Assembly: GCA_003313425.1 (NCBI GenBank)
Contig: NHZP01000016.1
Span: forward strand, 620,001-684,000
Source: Pseudopyrenochaeta lycopersici
Taxonomy: Eukaryota; Ascomycota; Dothideomycetes; Pleosporales; Pseudopyrenochaetaceae
Length of the DNA: 64,000 nucleotides
Reading direction: 5' to 3'
The translations under genes were made by a program, and so were the position numbers. Of the stretch, positions 46,115 to 56,675 are shown one piece after another (position 1 is the first letter of the stretch; the number at the start of each line of letters is the position of its first letter). The notes beneath the pieces are model-generated. The model searched no databases. It had not been told where the DNA came from and saw only the letters and a program-made list of their open reading frames with translations.

Positions 46115-47718
46115 ACTTTGCCACACCCCGCATCCCAGCCATTGAGCTTATCTAGCTATGCAACCCTGCATCCAAGCAATTTGCGAGCAAGTAAAATCGA
46201 AGCCAACGGACCACGGCACGCATGCAATGCGGTCATGTCGCACTCGAGTGGTACAAGCTAGCTTCCAGCATCCAGGTCCATCATCACAACACCAAAACTT
46301 TCTGATTCGCCAATGGCTGGCGGCCCCCGCAGAGGCTCCTTGCTTCATCAAGCAGCTCGAACAGGCACCAGCGGAACAAGCCTGCTTCTTCGCTGTAGGC
46401 TTTCTTGGCAGAAACTTGGCGCTGAATGATAGTGGCGTGCCACTGAACATGCGTCGTCATTTAGGTTGAGGCTGGGAGGCAATAGGAGCGAAGGAGGAAG
46501 GTTGGCTTGCAGGAGGGTCTGATGGGAACGATGCCAAGAGCTATTTGGAGAAGTTCATCGGCGTTCGGAGAGTGCGAATTAGGAAGGTGGATGCAAGCTA
46601 CCCGGCCAACTAATGAAGGATCGTAGATTAACACGATGGCGCGAGTCCTGTCGTTTCCACCTCATTTCGTTCAAGATATGAAAGCTGAACGGTAACTCCG
46701 TCGTATATCATTATGATGACTTTTGCCGTCAGGTCTTAATGTCGCCAGCTGATGCTCCCGCGTTTCGCTTGTTTAAATACCCAAACTGAGACCATATCGA
46801 TAGCGCGCGGAGTCTGCTAACATTCACTACTAGTAAGAACGGCACAGCCATTAAAGGGTGTTATGTAGCTCTCGACTTGTTGAGTTTGACAGCAAATAAA
46901 ATAGAGCGGATGGCAATCTTTTGAGAACCTACAAACGCCAATTCGAATCGTTTATCGACCGCACAAAGCATCTGGTTGACGCTGTACCTAACTCTGTAAA
47001 CATCGTTAGCACCAATTGTATCCACACGAACGTTATAATTTTGGTTGCAGTGGCTCCACAAATCCCCTATCTACACTGGGATGATCCTACGCAGAGATAT
47101 TGAGGGACCTGAGAACTATCGCAAAACGCACAGGTTGTTTTTAGTACAATCGGAATCCAATAAGAGACTCAGGGCATCATCGATGCACGAACAGATCTTT
47201 TAGGATGCCTCGATCTTGTTTCTCCAAGAGTTCTGCAGCGTTAGTATACAATTACAAAGTACGTTAAAGCTCATCATGGCCACACATCCTAAAGTTAAGA
47301 CTTTCTCAAATCGGTCATGCTCGATCATACCATGCCAAACTCCAGTGAACCCACACACGCATGGACTGGCTTCCTTTCTACACTTTACAGACTTGAAATC
47401 CCAGCGGCAATCCTAACGTAAGGCTGCGCACCCCGGGGCTTTCGCAACGCTGATAAATTTCGAATACTATCAACACGTCTTGCTTCGTGCATACCATTGA
47501 AGCGCTTACAGGTCTTTTTTAATGTAGGCGTGTCCTTTCATAAGAGTGTCCAGCCCGAGGATGAAGCGCTCACATGTCCCTATCTATAAAAGTTTTTATG
47601 TCGTGGAAATGACACATGGGACAAAGAATAGGGTTGTAATTTGATTGGTATATTAGGACTCGACGTATTTCACATCTCAGTCTATTTAAGATAGTTCAAG
47701 AATGCTTGTTAGCGCTCG
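46115..47718. other. Intergenic between the two aminopeptidase genes
   Basis: Upstream region of the first M28 gene and 3' flank of the second. Opposing open frames at 46148-46469 cover the same bases on both strands and are probably chance. Nothing else was recognised. Confidence 0.5.
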
Positions 47719-48954
47719 CTACGCCTTACTGAAGCCGAGTTCGTAGATATATCCAAGAACAAGCTGACCATGCTGCAGCACGTGCTTTGGGTCAATGTGC
47801 TCCAACGTATCGTTAACGGTATGAATATAGGGGTTGCGGTACTCAAATGCAGCCTCGAAGATAAATGACGCTGGAAAGCCGCTCCTTGTCGCAGATCCAT
47901 GGTCGGAGCATGCGTATCCACTGGTGCTCTCAACGTAGGTGATGTCAGTGTACTACAGGGTGTTAATGGCTCGATTTCATAATCCCGTATCACTTCTCAG
48001 AGACTTACCTCATTAATTATGCGGCTAATGTACTCGTTCAAGGTAGCATCCGTAAAGTCTGTGATGAGGCCAAAGCTCTCAGGTTTGCCAGCATCCAGAG
48101 TTGCCTTCGTATACCCGGTCATATCCTGGTTCAACATCGCCCAAACGTCTCGACCAGCGGCCGCATACTGCGTGAAAATGTCCTGACTGCCTCTGAGTCC
48201 ACCCTCTTCTGCAGCATACCAATGGAACTCGATGGTGTTTTGGAGCTTGCTTGGACCAAAGTCTTTATCAGAGAGCAAGACACGTAGTGCCTCAAGAATG
48301 GTGAATGAGCCAGTGCCATTGTCGTCGACACCAGGAGCACGGCCATTCAAGCGATCTCTACTATTGACGGAATCCAAGTGAGCACCCACGATAACAGTCC
48401 TGTTAGTTCGACCAGGGATCTTGACTACAACGGACTTCTGAGGCCAGAGAGCGTGTGGGAACGCCTCGGCTGTAACGCCCTTTTTCTTCGATTTGTTTAC
48501 GACATCTTGAACTTGTGAGAGGAGCCATTCTGCTGCTTGGGCGCCAGTCTCGGTTTCAGAAAATCGTGTGTGGTAGGTAGAGTAATGCTCGAGGTTCTTC
48601 TTAATATTGTCCCACTTAAGTTTTGGAAAGAGGCGCTTCACATTTTGGCCGTACTTGAACTTCTTTGGATAAGGGGCTGGCTCCCTGACTGCTAGAGGCG
48701 CAACATGGGAATTGGAGATATCGAAAAAGTGGCTTCCGCAGCCACCACTCTGAATGCAACGGTCAGTATGAACAGAGATTGGGGACCAAGTACTGAAAAC
48801 TTGCAGCTGAAAGCTCCCATCTCTCCTCTTCTGTGATCTGGCGAGTCTCCCCAGGCGCAACCTCAATGGTAATGAGTGCTCTGGGTTTGACCTGTTCTGG
48901 CTCTGCGAACACAGCAGTAGCACAAGCGGCAGCGAGCAGAGCAATCGGCTTCAT
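47719..48954 (-). CDS. lap1: Secreted M28 leucine aminopeptidase, LAP1-like
   Basis: CDS complement of 47719..47952, 48009..48732 and 48794..48954 (372 aa). Signal peptide MKPIALLAAACATAVFA, then a propeptide with ITIEVAPGETRQITEEERWE. The mature enzyme has the bacterial-type leucyl aminopeptidase signature without a PA insert: VIVGAHLDSVN (Zn His), APGVDDNGTGS (bridging Asp), YAAEEGGLRGS (catalytic Glu plus Zn Glu), LNQDMTGY (Zn Asp) and NPYIHTVNDTLEHID (last Zn His). YACSDHGSATRSGFPA contains one Cys of the family disulphide. The second splice site is firm (GTAAGT). The first acceptor is not: 48732 gives SFHHFFDIS, while 48747 would insert five residues. The N-terminal propeptide is expected to hold the enzyme inactive until processed. 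The preceding M28 gene suggests a shared extracellular peptidase role. Confidence 0.92.
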
Positions 48955-50355
48955 TTTGACTATTCGCTCCTTTTGGTGTGAAGCTATGAAGAAGTGTTAT
49001 GTATGGGTGTAGAACGGTACTGCTTTATGTCGGCTGTGTTTGGGGTTTATATACGAATTTTATAGTGGACAGACTTCAGAAGCGGATGCAGTTAATCAAC
49101 CATACGCGCTCCTTCGCGAGATCATGCGTGTAATATCATGGGAGCCGCGTGGAGCAATACCAAGCCGACGAGAGTTCAGGAACGAGTTTACATAGCCAAT
49201 AAACGATGCTCTGCAGCTTGGAAGGTCTTGTCACCATAGTTAAATCTTGTCGGCTTCCTAATGCGGGGTAGCGCCTGAGCGACATAGTCACTGTGAGAGC
49301 ATATATGATCCGGTTACCAGGCTTAAGCATCTCATCTCCAAGGCGACGATTATGTACGAAGCTCTTGACTTTCCTCTTGTGGTGAAAGGCAGTGACATGG
49401 AAAGGCTCGGTGAGGATGGAGGACGCGAGGCTGTTGTGCTAGTACCCGCAACTCCGTACGGCTGAAGTACGGCACTTATTTATTAAATTCCGTTCTTGCC
49501 TTCATGCATGACTTTCAAGATATAAAGCACCTGTCGTTATTATTTATCTCGGCTTGCAGCACAGCCTCAAAAGTACGAGTAGGGTGACGGTATGTGAATG
49601 AGACGTCACGAGATTTCTTCCCGGTCGTCGCCCTGTACAGAGTTTTCCACATTTTTATTACTAGAAGCAGGTATTAAAGCATCTTTAGGCGTCATATTTT
49701 ATTAATTCCTAGAATATTTAATAACATGGCTGTACTATATCCTGGTCATCAACCACGTCCTTTTTTTTTCCCTCTTCCTACCATGAGATCTTCGCCTCTT
49801 CTACATCATAGTAATTAGCTTCACATCAGACCGTCTCTCTCAGACTCCATTAGTGTAATTAGAGCATTCTACCATGTCGGTTTAAGGAGTTCTACATTCA
49901 ATGTCTATTTTAGCGGTGGATGTTTCCTGGCTGGTCAAAGCGGGTTAGACTCAACTGGAATTGGCTTCTAGTTGATCATGAGCGTGGCGACTAATGGTGT
50001 AGTCGAAAGCACAGATCGACTTCGATAACTTGTAAACTTTTCACGCTGCATTTGCTGCCGATAACTATGACTCCGGGCGTTGAGTGCATCGGGGGCGACC
50101 GCGAGAACCTTCTCACTTCATCTTCATCACAGAGGCAGTGACTAAGCTAGAAGCAGCTCGCATCGCTGCCTAACCGCAAGGAGATTTTGAAGTACCTACA
50201 CGTCTTGCTTAATTTTCTAAGCGCCCTTACACCCAGATATACCTCAAAACTTTGGACAGCCTTTTCAGCATCCTTTTTCTATCTCAGCTGCGATTTGTTC
50301 ATCCGATCTGGCACAATAAAGGCTTCATTATTAGTTGTACTATCACTGCTATACC
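48955..50355. other. Intergenic, divergent promoters, A/T-rich patch
   Basis: Promoter of the LAP1-like gene on the left and of the plus-strand gene at 50356 on the right. An A/T-rich patch at about 49636-49735 (TTTTATTAATTCC and similar) lacks open frames and may be decayed repeat DNA; no element ends were identified. Confidence 0.45.
49046..49053 (-). promoter_or_regulatory. TATA box of the LAP1-like gene
   Basis: TATATAAA on the minus strand about 92 bp upstream of the ATG at 48954, the same element and nearly the same spacing as in the neighbouring M28 gene. Confidence 0.6.
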
Positions 50356-51985
50356 ATGCCCCGCTACCATTCCGCGACAGAAGCAGATGCGCTCAAGTGG
50401 ATTAACGATAATGTGCTGAAGCCGACTAAGGAGCTGCGGCCCTTCGACGAGGAACAAATCCATGCTTTCATCAAGGTCATAGATGGAAATCTTCCATTTT
50501 TTAAAGATGGTAGCAATGGCAAGACTCAGGATCAATCGTTGTTCCATCAAGCTCCTTCGCGACCGCCATGCTTGCCGGCTATTCTCAAGCTGCTGCCAGA
50601 GCCTCAGTTTCGTGTTTCTCGCGAGAAGGTATTCAATCGCTATAAAGAAGCTCAGAAGCAGCGCTTACTCAAGGATGCTGAAACACCGCGCTCTTTGCAT
50701 CCAGGAGTGCCTACAGACCAATTTTGGGTTCAATATCCAAGCTCGAATTGCTCGTCACCTGGCAGCAGCTTTGGTGATTTGTCTCTCGACGATACCGACA
50801 TTGAAGCCGCCTTTTCAGCTGAAGAAGGCAGCAATATCGTGAGGTCTGTAACGGGATCGTAAGTAGATCACCTACTAAGCATCTACATCGAAATACTTAC
50901 TGTTGGCAGGTTGACCAACAAATGGCCTCATGGCCCTCAAATCACTAGCTTGAATGATAAATACGCCGAGGATGACGACTCGGACGATGCTTCAGAATCT
51001 GAACTGGAATATATGGACACGGAGTTCGGCAAGTGGTCACATGTGAAGCGCGAAAGCATTGATGCCGTTGCTGGGGTTGTCATGGGTGCTCCTCCTGACA
51101 CTCATACCTCTCTCACGTATTGGGACAAGATTACATGGTCCAAAGGCTCCAGTCTACTCAACCAAAGCTTTGATATTGATAAAGACCAACGCCATGGATC
51201 TGGAGATCTCTTGAGCGAAACGAATCCACAAGATTCGACCCAGCTCACGCTGTTGTATAACATCCTCCGCTACCGCAACGACGCTCGTGCCTCTGCGGAT
51301 CCGTTGCTCCCTGACGATGTCACGTTAGTCAAAGATGATGAGTTAAGCACGGAGAACCAGCCGCGGAAGCGGCGTTACGTATCACAACGCACCGCTCTCA
51401 TCGCCAAAAATAAGGCTATTAGAAACAGTACCGTTCTCGTCCCACAATCCGTCGGCCAAAAACGCTATACGCAATATAAGCACAAGAACCGCAAGTCCAT
51501 CAACACACTGCCAACTTCTAGTGTTCAGCCGTCGAAATTAGAACCAAAGTCAAAGGCCGATCAGCAGCAGCAGCAGAAGCCAGGGTCTACATTGCTTCTT
51601 TACAATGCTACTGACGACGGACATAGGGATGCCATCACTCTCGCGCTGAAGACTGGCTTAATCGATGCTGGGAATGCCAGCCATTCGAGGGCGCTATTTC
51701 AAATGATGACAAGCTTGGGTGACTCCCAAGGGAGTTCCTGGAAGCCAGAAGTAGACAACTGAGAAGCAAGTGGCGGAGTACACTACGATCCCAAGGGTAA
51801 GAGATCGTAGATTGGCACATAGAAACGACAATACTAACAATAGACAGGAGGTCAAATTATATAATCAAGAGAAGGCCAAGTTGAGCATACAGCGAGCCGA
51901 AGAGATACAATTGAGGGAGGCTGTTAAGTCGCGGAGGGTGAAGGGGAAAGCAAGGAAGGACGCGAGAAAGACTGACGTCACTTAG
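50356..51985 (+). CDS. Uncharacterised protein, frame broken in a C run
   Basis: Exons 50356..50858, 50910..51796 and 51844..51985. As sequenced, exon 2 ends at a TGA at 51760, giving 469 aa. One extra base at the CCC of 51725-51727 would keep the frame through EFLEARSRQLRSKWRS to a strong 47 bp intron (GTAAGA donor, ACTAAC branch point, ATAG acceptor) and exon 3 (QEVKLYNQEKAKLSIQRAEE), for about 510 codons. The N-terminus is MPRYHSATEADALKWINDN with ELRPFDEEQIHAF; the middle has an acidic DDDSDDASESELEYMD and a basic KRRYVSQRTALIAKNK. An ankyrin-like TDDGHRDAITLALKTGLID precedes the break. The function is unknown. It may be a mutated gene or an assembly error. Confidence 0.6.
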
Positions 51986-53002
51986 ACGAGATGAAGGTGG
52001 AGGTTGAGGGTGAACCAATATGCTTTAATCAGGCCAATGTAGTGGGCACCTACACAGGCGGTAGCCCCCATAGTGTTGGCCAGTCCACACCCCTCAGCAT
52101 CGCCTGGGTTGAAATTCCAGATTTCGGGTTCAGCTTTGGTCACCTAGCATGGGGTCGGATTGATGTCGGCTCTACTACTAATCGTGGATTAATAATATAT
52201 CCTACGGACGCGCAACCATGCACAGAATCATGGGCATATTACGTAGATCTAAGCCTGATAGAGTCTGCTCCAACAGCATGCACGATTCAGAACCTCTAGT
52301 GGGGAAGACAGTCTGGACCAATTTCCTAACCGTGCATGTTTGAGGGTCCAGAGGCCAAGTGACACCTTAGCCGCGATCGAGTTAGAGCACAGACTCATAC
52401 GCTCTAACATCTGGTTGACCACCGATATTCCAACTTGCATGCCGCCAGAAAATCGTGGCTTGCGCGCGCAGTTGTGCCTAGCTGTACGTACTCAAAACTG
52501 CTCTTTGTTTCTGCGATATGGAAACCGTGAACAGCGCCAGTATATTGTGAAGCTGATAGAGATTAATGGATTCACTCGCTAGACTTGCCTTCTTGTCAGT
52601 CACCTCCTTCATGTTCACGATGCTTGTCAAGGTTCAGCTTTCAGTAATCGCCCGAAGAGACGTCATGGTGTCACAAGCTGTAACAACACAACGTGCTTGG
52701 TCGGCTTTACTGAACAAAAATTTTGGCTTGACAACTGTTAGTCGCAAGATACAGTTCTCAGTATTGAGGTTTTCGTTGAAGAAGAGAACTTCAGTATGCC
52801 CAATATAGCTGTCAGTGTGAAGGTATGCAATGCTCGATGGAAATCTTATCACAGTATTTGCAAAGAACAAATCTGATGGGCTACAGAGAAATCACGGTTG
52901 ACTAATTACGGTATGGTGGTAGCTTCAAGCAGAAATCTCGTGGGTCAGAGGTGCATGACATCGACATAAAGCACCAGAGCTTGGCAGCCTTTGGGAAGCA
53001 TG
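51986..53002. other. Intergenic; no supported gene
   Basis: An open frame at 51991-52299 (102 aa) and another at 52566-52808 were seen. Neither shows a motif, signal peptide or splice partner. Confidence 0.45.
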
Positions 53003-53010
53003 TATAAAAA
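53003..53010 (+). promoter_or_regulatory. TATA box of the secreted HET-like gene
   Basis: TATAAAAA about 153 bp upstream of the ATG at 53163, followed by a C/T-rich leader (53040-53160), the usual layout of a strongly expressed fungal gene. Confidence 0.65.
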
Positions 53011-53162
53011 GGTCGTCGACATGAACCTTTAAACACCACCACCTGGTCTTTCCTTCAATCCGTCTCTTCCGGCTTCGAAGTGTCATTCGTTCTCTCTTTC
53101 TTTTCTGTTTGTTTTGTCAATCACTACATTCGTTACACAGAAGTTTCTGTTCTGCATTCGCT

Positions 53163-55306
53163 ATGCGTCTTCAGTCTGTACTAGGCAAAGTTTGCCTTGC
53201 ACTCGCAGCAGCCGACGTTGTCACCGCCGCTGCCATTCCACAAGCTGGTGTTCACGTTTTGGCAGTTTCTTCTCAGTCAAATGCCGCACCGAAACCCAAA
53301 GCGACTCCCTCGCCAAAGGCCCAGGTCCCCCCCGCTGCCCCGGGTGCTAAGACCAGTCCATCTGCGAAACCAAAAGCTAGCCCGAGTCCAAGTCCTAAGG
53401 TCGCCCCTGCACCAGGCCCTAAGGTTTCTCCTTCACCAAGCCCTAAGGTTGCCCCTGCGCCGGGTTCGAAGGTTGCCCCTTCACCAAGTCCTAAGGTTGC
53501 CCCTTCACCAAGTCCTAAGGTTGCCCCTTCACCAAGTCCTAAGGTTGCCCCTTCACCAAGTCCTAAGGTTGCCCCTTCACCAAGTCCTAAGGTTGCCCCT
53601 TCACCAAGTCCTAAGGTTGCCCCTTCACCAAGTCCTAAGGTTGCTCCCTCATCGAGTTCTAAGGTTGGCCCTTCACCGAGCCTTAACGCTAGCCCATCGG
53701 TAAACCCTAGCCCCGTGGTTTCTCCAGGCCAGCCTACTTCAAAAGCCGCTACACCTACTACAGGTGCTAAGCCCACTGGGCCGGTCGAGTCAATAAACCC
53801 CTTCATTCCGGAGCGCGTTGCACCTGACACCAAGCCAACAGCCCCAGAAGATGGATCTAAAGATGGACCGGATAATCTACGAGTTCGCCTTGTCGTTCCA
53901 GCACCTATCACTGCTGACAGGCCAGCTCTTGTCGATCGTACCATCACTCTTAACGGTAAGGAATGGTACCTGACGGAGATGATGCGCACTCCCGCCAACG
54001 TCGCCACCTTCCCAACTACACTGCTATTTCCTACCGTTGGTATGACGGCCGCCTTCCCAACCCATTCTTCGACGGCTTCCTCATGTCCAATCTGACTCTG
54101 CCTTCGCTTGAGAGCGCCATGCGTAACTCTGCTCAGCAGGCATTCTGGATCGATTGCTTCAGTATTCCGGCCGAGAAGCCTCTCAAGGGTATAATCCTAG
54201 ACCTCCTATCGAACATTTTCGACGCCGCACACGAAGTCATTGTTCCTCTTGGCCTCAGCGACCCCAAGACACTTCCCCTTCTCGCTGGAAATACCCTTTC
54301 TTCTGCCCCTGCGACTGATCTCGTGAATGCGCTCAAGGATCTCAACCAGGAGGAGTGGGTCAAGAGCATTTGGACCTATAAGGAGGTTCTCAGTTCAAAG
54401 AACTACATTTTCACCGATCGCAATGCTAAAACGGCAAAGGGAGCTACTGAGGCTCAGATGAAGGATCTCAAGTTCTTTGAGAAGGTTGGTGAGGCTGTCA
54501 ACACCTATAAGAAGCAGACTGGATTGACGACTTGGGATATGCGCAAGAACATGACACAAGTCGATGCTCTTGAAGACCTTGGTCTTGCTCGCACGCTGAA
54601 GAAGCCGTACGAGGGTTCCGTTTTCGAGGCTCTTGCCAACCTTGACCGCCGTTTCGTCGAAAGTGATAAAAATTTCTTCTGGGGCTTCTACGGAGTTCTC
54701 ACCTTGGATATGATTCCCAACAGCAAGCCTCACAGCACACTCGCGGACCTCTACGAGCGCCTCTTTGAACTTTGCGAGAAAAAGAAGGATTATTCTTTCG
54801 TCTACACTTCTGCTGAGCGCCAGACAACCAAGCTCAAGACCTTCTACCCCAAGGCCGGACCACTCCACTCAATCATCACAATGCCTGGTGACGCCAACTA
54901 CCAGACCGGCACTAGCAGCGCCCAAGGCGTCACTCTTGACGGCATGGTCACTCTGAAATCCACAACTGCTCTAGGCAAGCGTGGCAAGGACTTTATCCAA
55001 CAGTGGTTCAAGACTGACGTCCCTGCCATTGCCGAAGATGGCACTGATAAGTCGATTGCTGCAAAGGCCCTCCAAGTTATCCAGATGGCCGACTACAAGG
55101 GCAGCAAGGAATATATCCTCACCGACGATGGCATCTTCTTTCCTCAGACCCCCGCCGGCGCCAACCCTACCATCTTGGTGACATCCCAGTTGGGATGGTC
55201 TTTTGGAAGCCCCGGTTTCGCAAAGACCTCGACTGGAGCCTACATCCCCGGTGCTTTCATCGGACATGTCGCAAAGGATGTTGCGAAGGCTGTACTAATG
55301 GCATAA
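53163..55306 (+). CDS. Secretory protein with KVAPSPSP repeats and a HET-like domain, frameshifted
   Basis: Starts at 53163 with a signal peptide (MRLQSVLGKVCLALAAADVV, likely cleaved near TAAA). Residues 40-180 are Pro/Ser/Lys-rich with tandem KVAPSPSP. The first frame runs to 54095. The second frame, used from about 54011 to 55306, has NYTAISYRWYDG, FWIDCFSIPAEKP, LLSNIFDAAHEVIVPLGL and later FEALANLDRRFVESDKNFFW. These match, in order, the three landmarks of HET domains (ALSYxWG, WIDAxCINQ with DIYxxAxxVxVWLG, then a DPRDxxxxLLGL-like block). No usable intron bridges the frames; one missing C at 54011-54013 (CCC for CCCC) explains it. A secretory HET-like protein is unusual, as HET proteins are normally cytosolic. 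The last 200 residues match nothing known to me. Confidence 0.65.
53469..53636. repeat. 24-bp tandem repeat within the secreted HET-like gene
   Basis: Seven nearly identical 24-bp units, each encoding KVAPSPSP, run from about 53469 to 53636. More diverged copies flank them on both sides (53390-53468 and 53637-53670). Unit length is a multiple of three, so copy-number change keeps frame. Confidence 0.9.
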
Positions 55307-56437
55307 GTGTATCTTTAGTAGCTGTATTATTTTGTGTTGGTATTCCTTGTTCATGACCGTTAAAGTAAATAGACTATAGATCAACGACTTGTTTTCTGTT
55401 CTTATAAAATCAAATTCTGCCGCGTTGTGTGTATCACTTGATGACCATATCTCACTTGAATAAGATTGAGTAGTTGCTCTGGTGTACCAGTGCATTTCGT
55501 CGTCACCTAGAGACAAAACGGGGAAAGCTAATTATAGCGCTCTGAATCCCTTCGGTCTGTTTTATTGTCTGAGCAAATTTTATTTCAGCTTTTGGTTAGC
55601 AGTTTGGCTCAGGACAGTTATGCATTGCAATTTCGTTCGAGACTTCATATACCATTAGATTGTCGCTGCAGCCAGCCACTAAACTGATGGGCCAGCTTGG
55701 GTTTGCTCCTAACCGTTAGTTGCTATTCTTAATTCAACGACGTGCTTCTAGAGTACCACTCACAGCTACAGAATCAGCGTCCACATCCTGCTTTCCGTCG
55801 TTACCTTCCTATTTGAAGTGCAGTCACTGCTTCGTTGGCGCGGGACAAAAGAAAAGAATTTAGCCAAACTCTTAAGAGGCCATCCTCAGACAGCTCGAAT
55901 ATTCATCTGAGTTTCCCATCCTCCCCGCAAATCCTACAATAGGGCATGACAGCTCGTACCAATCTATCATGGAGTTAGTACAAATATGGATACAACAATT
56001 CTTAAAAATCATGTTAAAGCCTTTCCCTTATTTTTGCGTTGTGTCTCCTTACAAGCGGTCCAAATTCAGACCAGGAATTTTTTGGATCAGGTCGACCTCA
56101 ATTGTGATAAATATCAATACTATTAGGAAGTATTAGAAATCACTTCACAATATCTTGCTACTATTGCTTAAGGAAAACTACTGCTGAGGAAAGAATGTCT
56201 GGGTACATAAGCGTGCTAGGTTAGCATCCCTACTAGCGATAGTACATGTGCCCCACCCATGAATCCCTCACTAGTGAAATTCTCCTGTAAAAATCTTCAC
56301 AGGATCCATAAAACTCTTCTGCTCGGTAAATTACCACGCCAGAAGACCCCGGAGTCTGTTATCATGCTCTGAAAGACAATCATGAAGCGGTATATATATG
56401 TTGTATGCCCTCAACTCTTCCATCATTACTAAGCACT
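55307..56437. other. Intergenic between the HET-like gene and the tRNA pair
   Basis: Rather A/T-rich. No open frame above 75 codons; nothing was supported. Confidence 0.5.
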
Positions 56438-56576
56438 GGCCTAATGGCCCAATGGCAAGGCGCTTGACTACGATTCCACAGTAATCAAGAGATTCCAGGT
56501 TGTAAGTAGATCCCTGCTTCCAAGCAATCGCCAGTTCGAATCCTAACAATCCCATCAGCGACCCCTGGTTAGGTCA
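56438..56576 (+). tRNA. tRNA-Arg(ACG)-like gene with expanded T loop (probable pseudogene)
   Basis: The ends pair as an acceptor stem: GGCCTAA (56438-56444) with TTAGGTC (56569-56575), one G-U pair, then A at 56576. An A-box-like TGGCCCAATGG is present. The anticodon stem is CTTGA/TCAAG with loop CTACGA, a 10-nt insert and A, giving anticodon ACG with an intron at 37/38. The T stem is CCAGG (56495-56499) and CCTGG (56564-56568), but the T loop is 64 nt instead of 7. Inside it lies a second B-box-like GTTCGAATCC. Nuclear tRNA introns are known only at 37/38, so this is probably a disrupted gene. It lies 14 bp before an intact tRNA-Gly. Confidence 0.6.
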
Positions 56577-56590
56577 TCTTCTCTCCTTTC

Positions 56591-56675
56591 GCATCGGTGG
56601 TTTAGTGGTAAAATTAGCCGTTGCCATGTATCTACATGATTCGGCTAGCCCCGGGTTCGATTCCCGGCCGATGCA
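56591..56675 (+). tRNA. tRNA-Gly(GCC) with 14-nt intron
   Basis: Acceptor stem GCATCGG/CCGATGC with discriminator A. A box TGGTTTAGTGG. Anticodon stem AGCCG/CGGCT, loop TTGCCA plus T with anticodon GCC at 56623-56625. A 14-nt intron at 56627-56640 sits exactly between positions 37 and 38. T arm CCGGG-TTCGATT-CCCGG. All stems are fully paired, so this should be functional. Confidence 0.95.

Noticed and set aside
46148..46469. Two opposing frames of about 100 codons
   Set aside because: They cover the same bases on both strands and neither shows a motif.
51991..52299. 102-codon plus-strand frame right after the frameshifted gene
   Set aside because: Could be a separate small gene, but it lacks signal peptide, motif or splice support, so it was not called.
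53946..53990. Intron that might reconcile the two frames of the HET-like gene
   Set aside because: The only GTAAGG donor has acceptors within about 25 bp, too short for splicing; a missing base is simpler.
53273..54007. 244-codon minus-strand frame with LGEGATLG repeats
   Set aside because: It is the mirror of the KVAPSPSP tandem repeat; no start context or domain.
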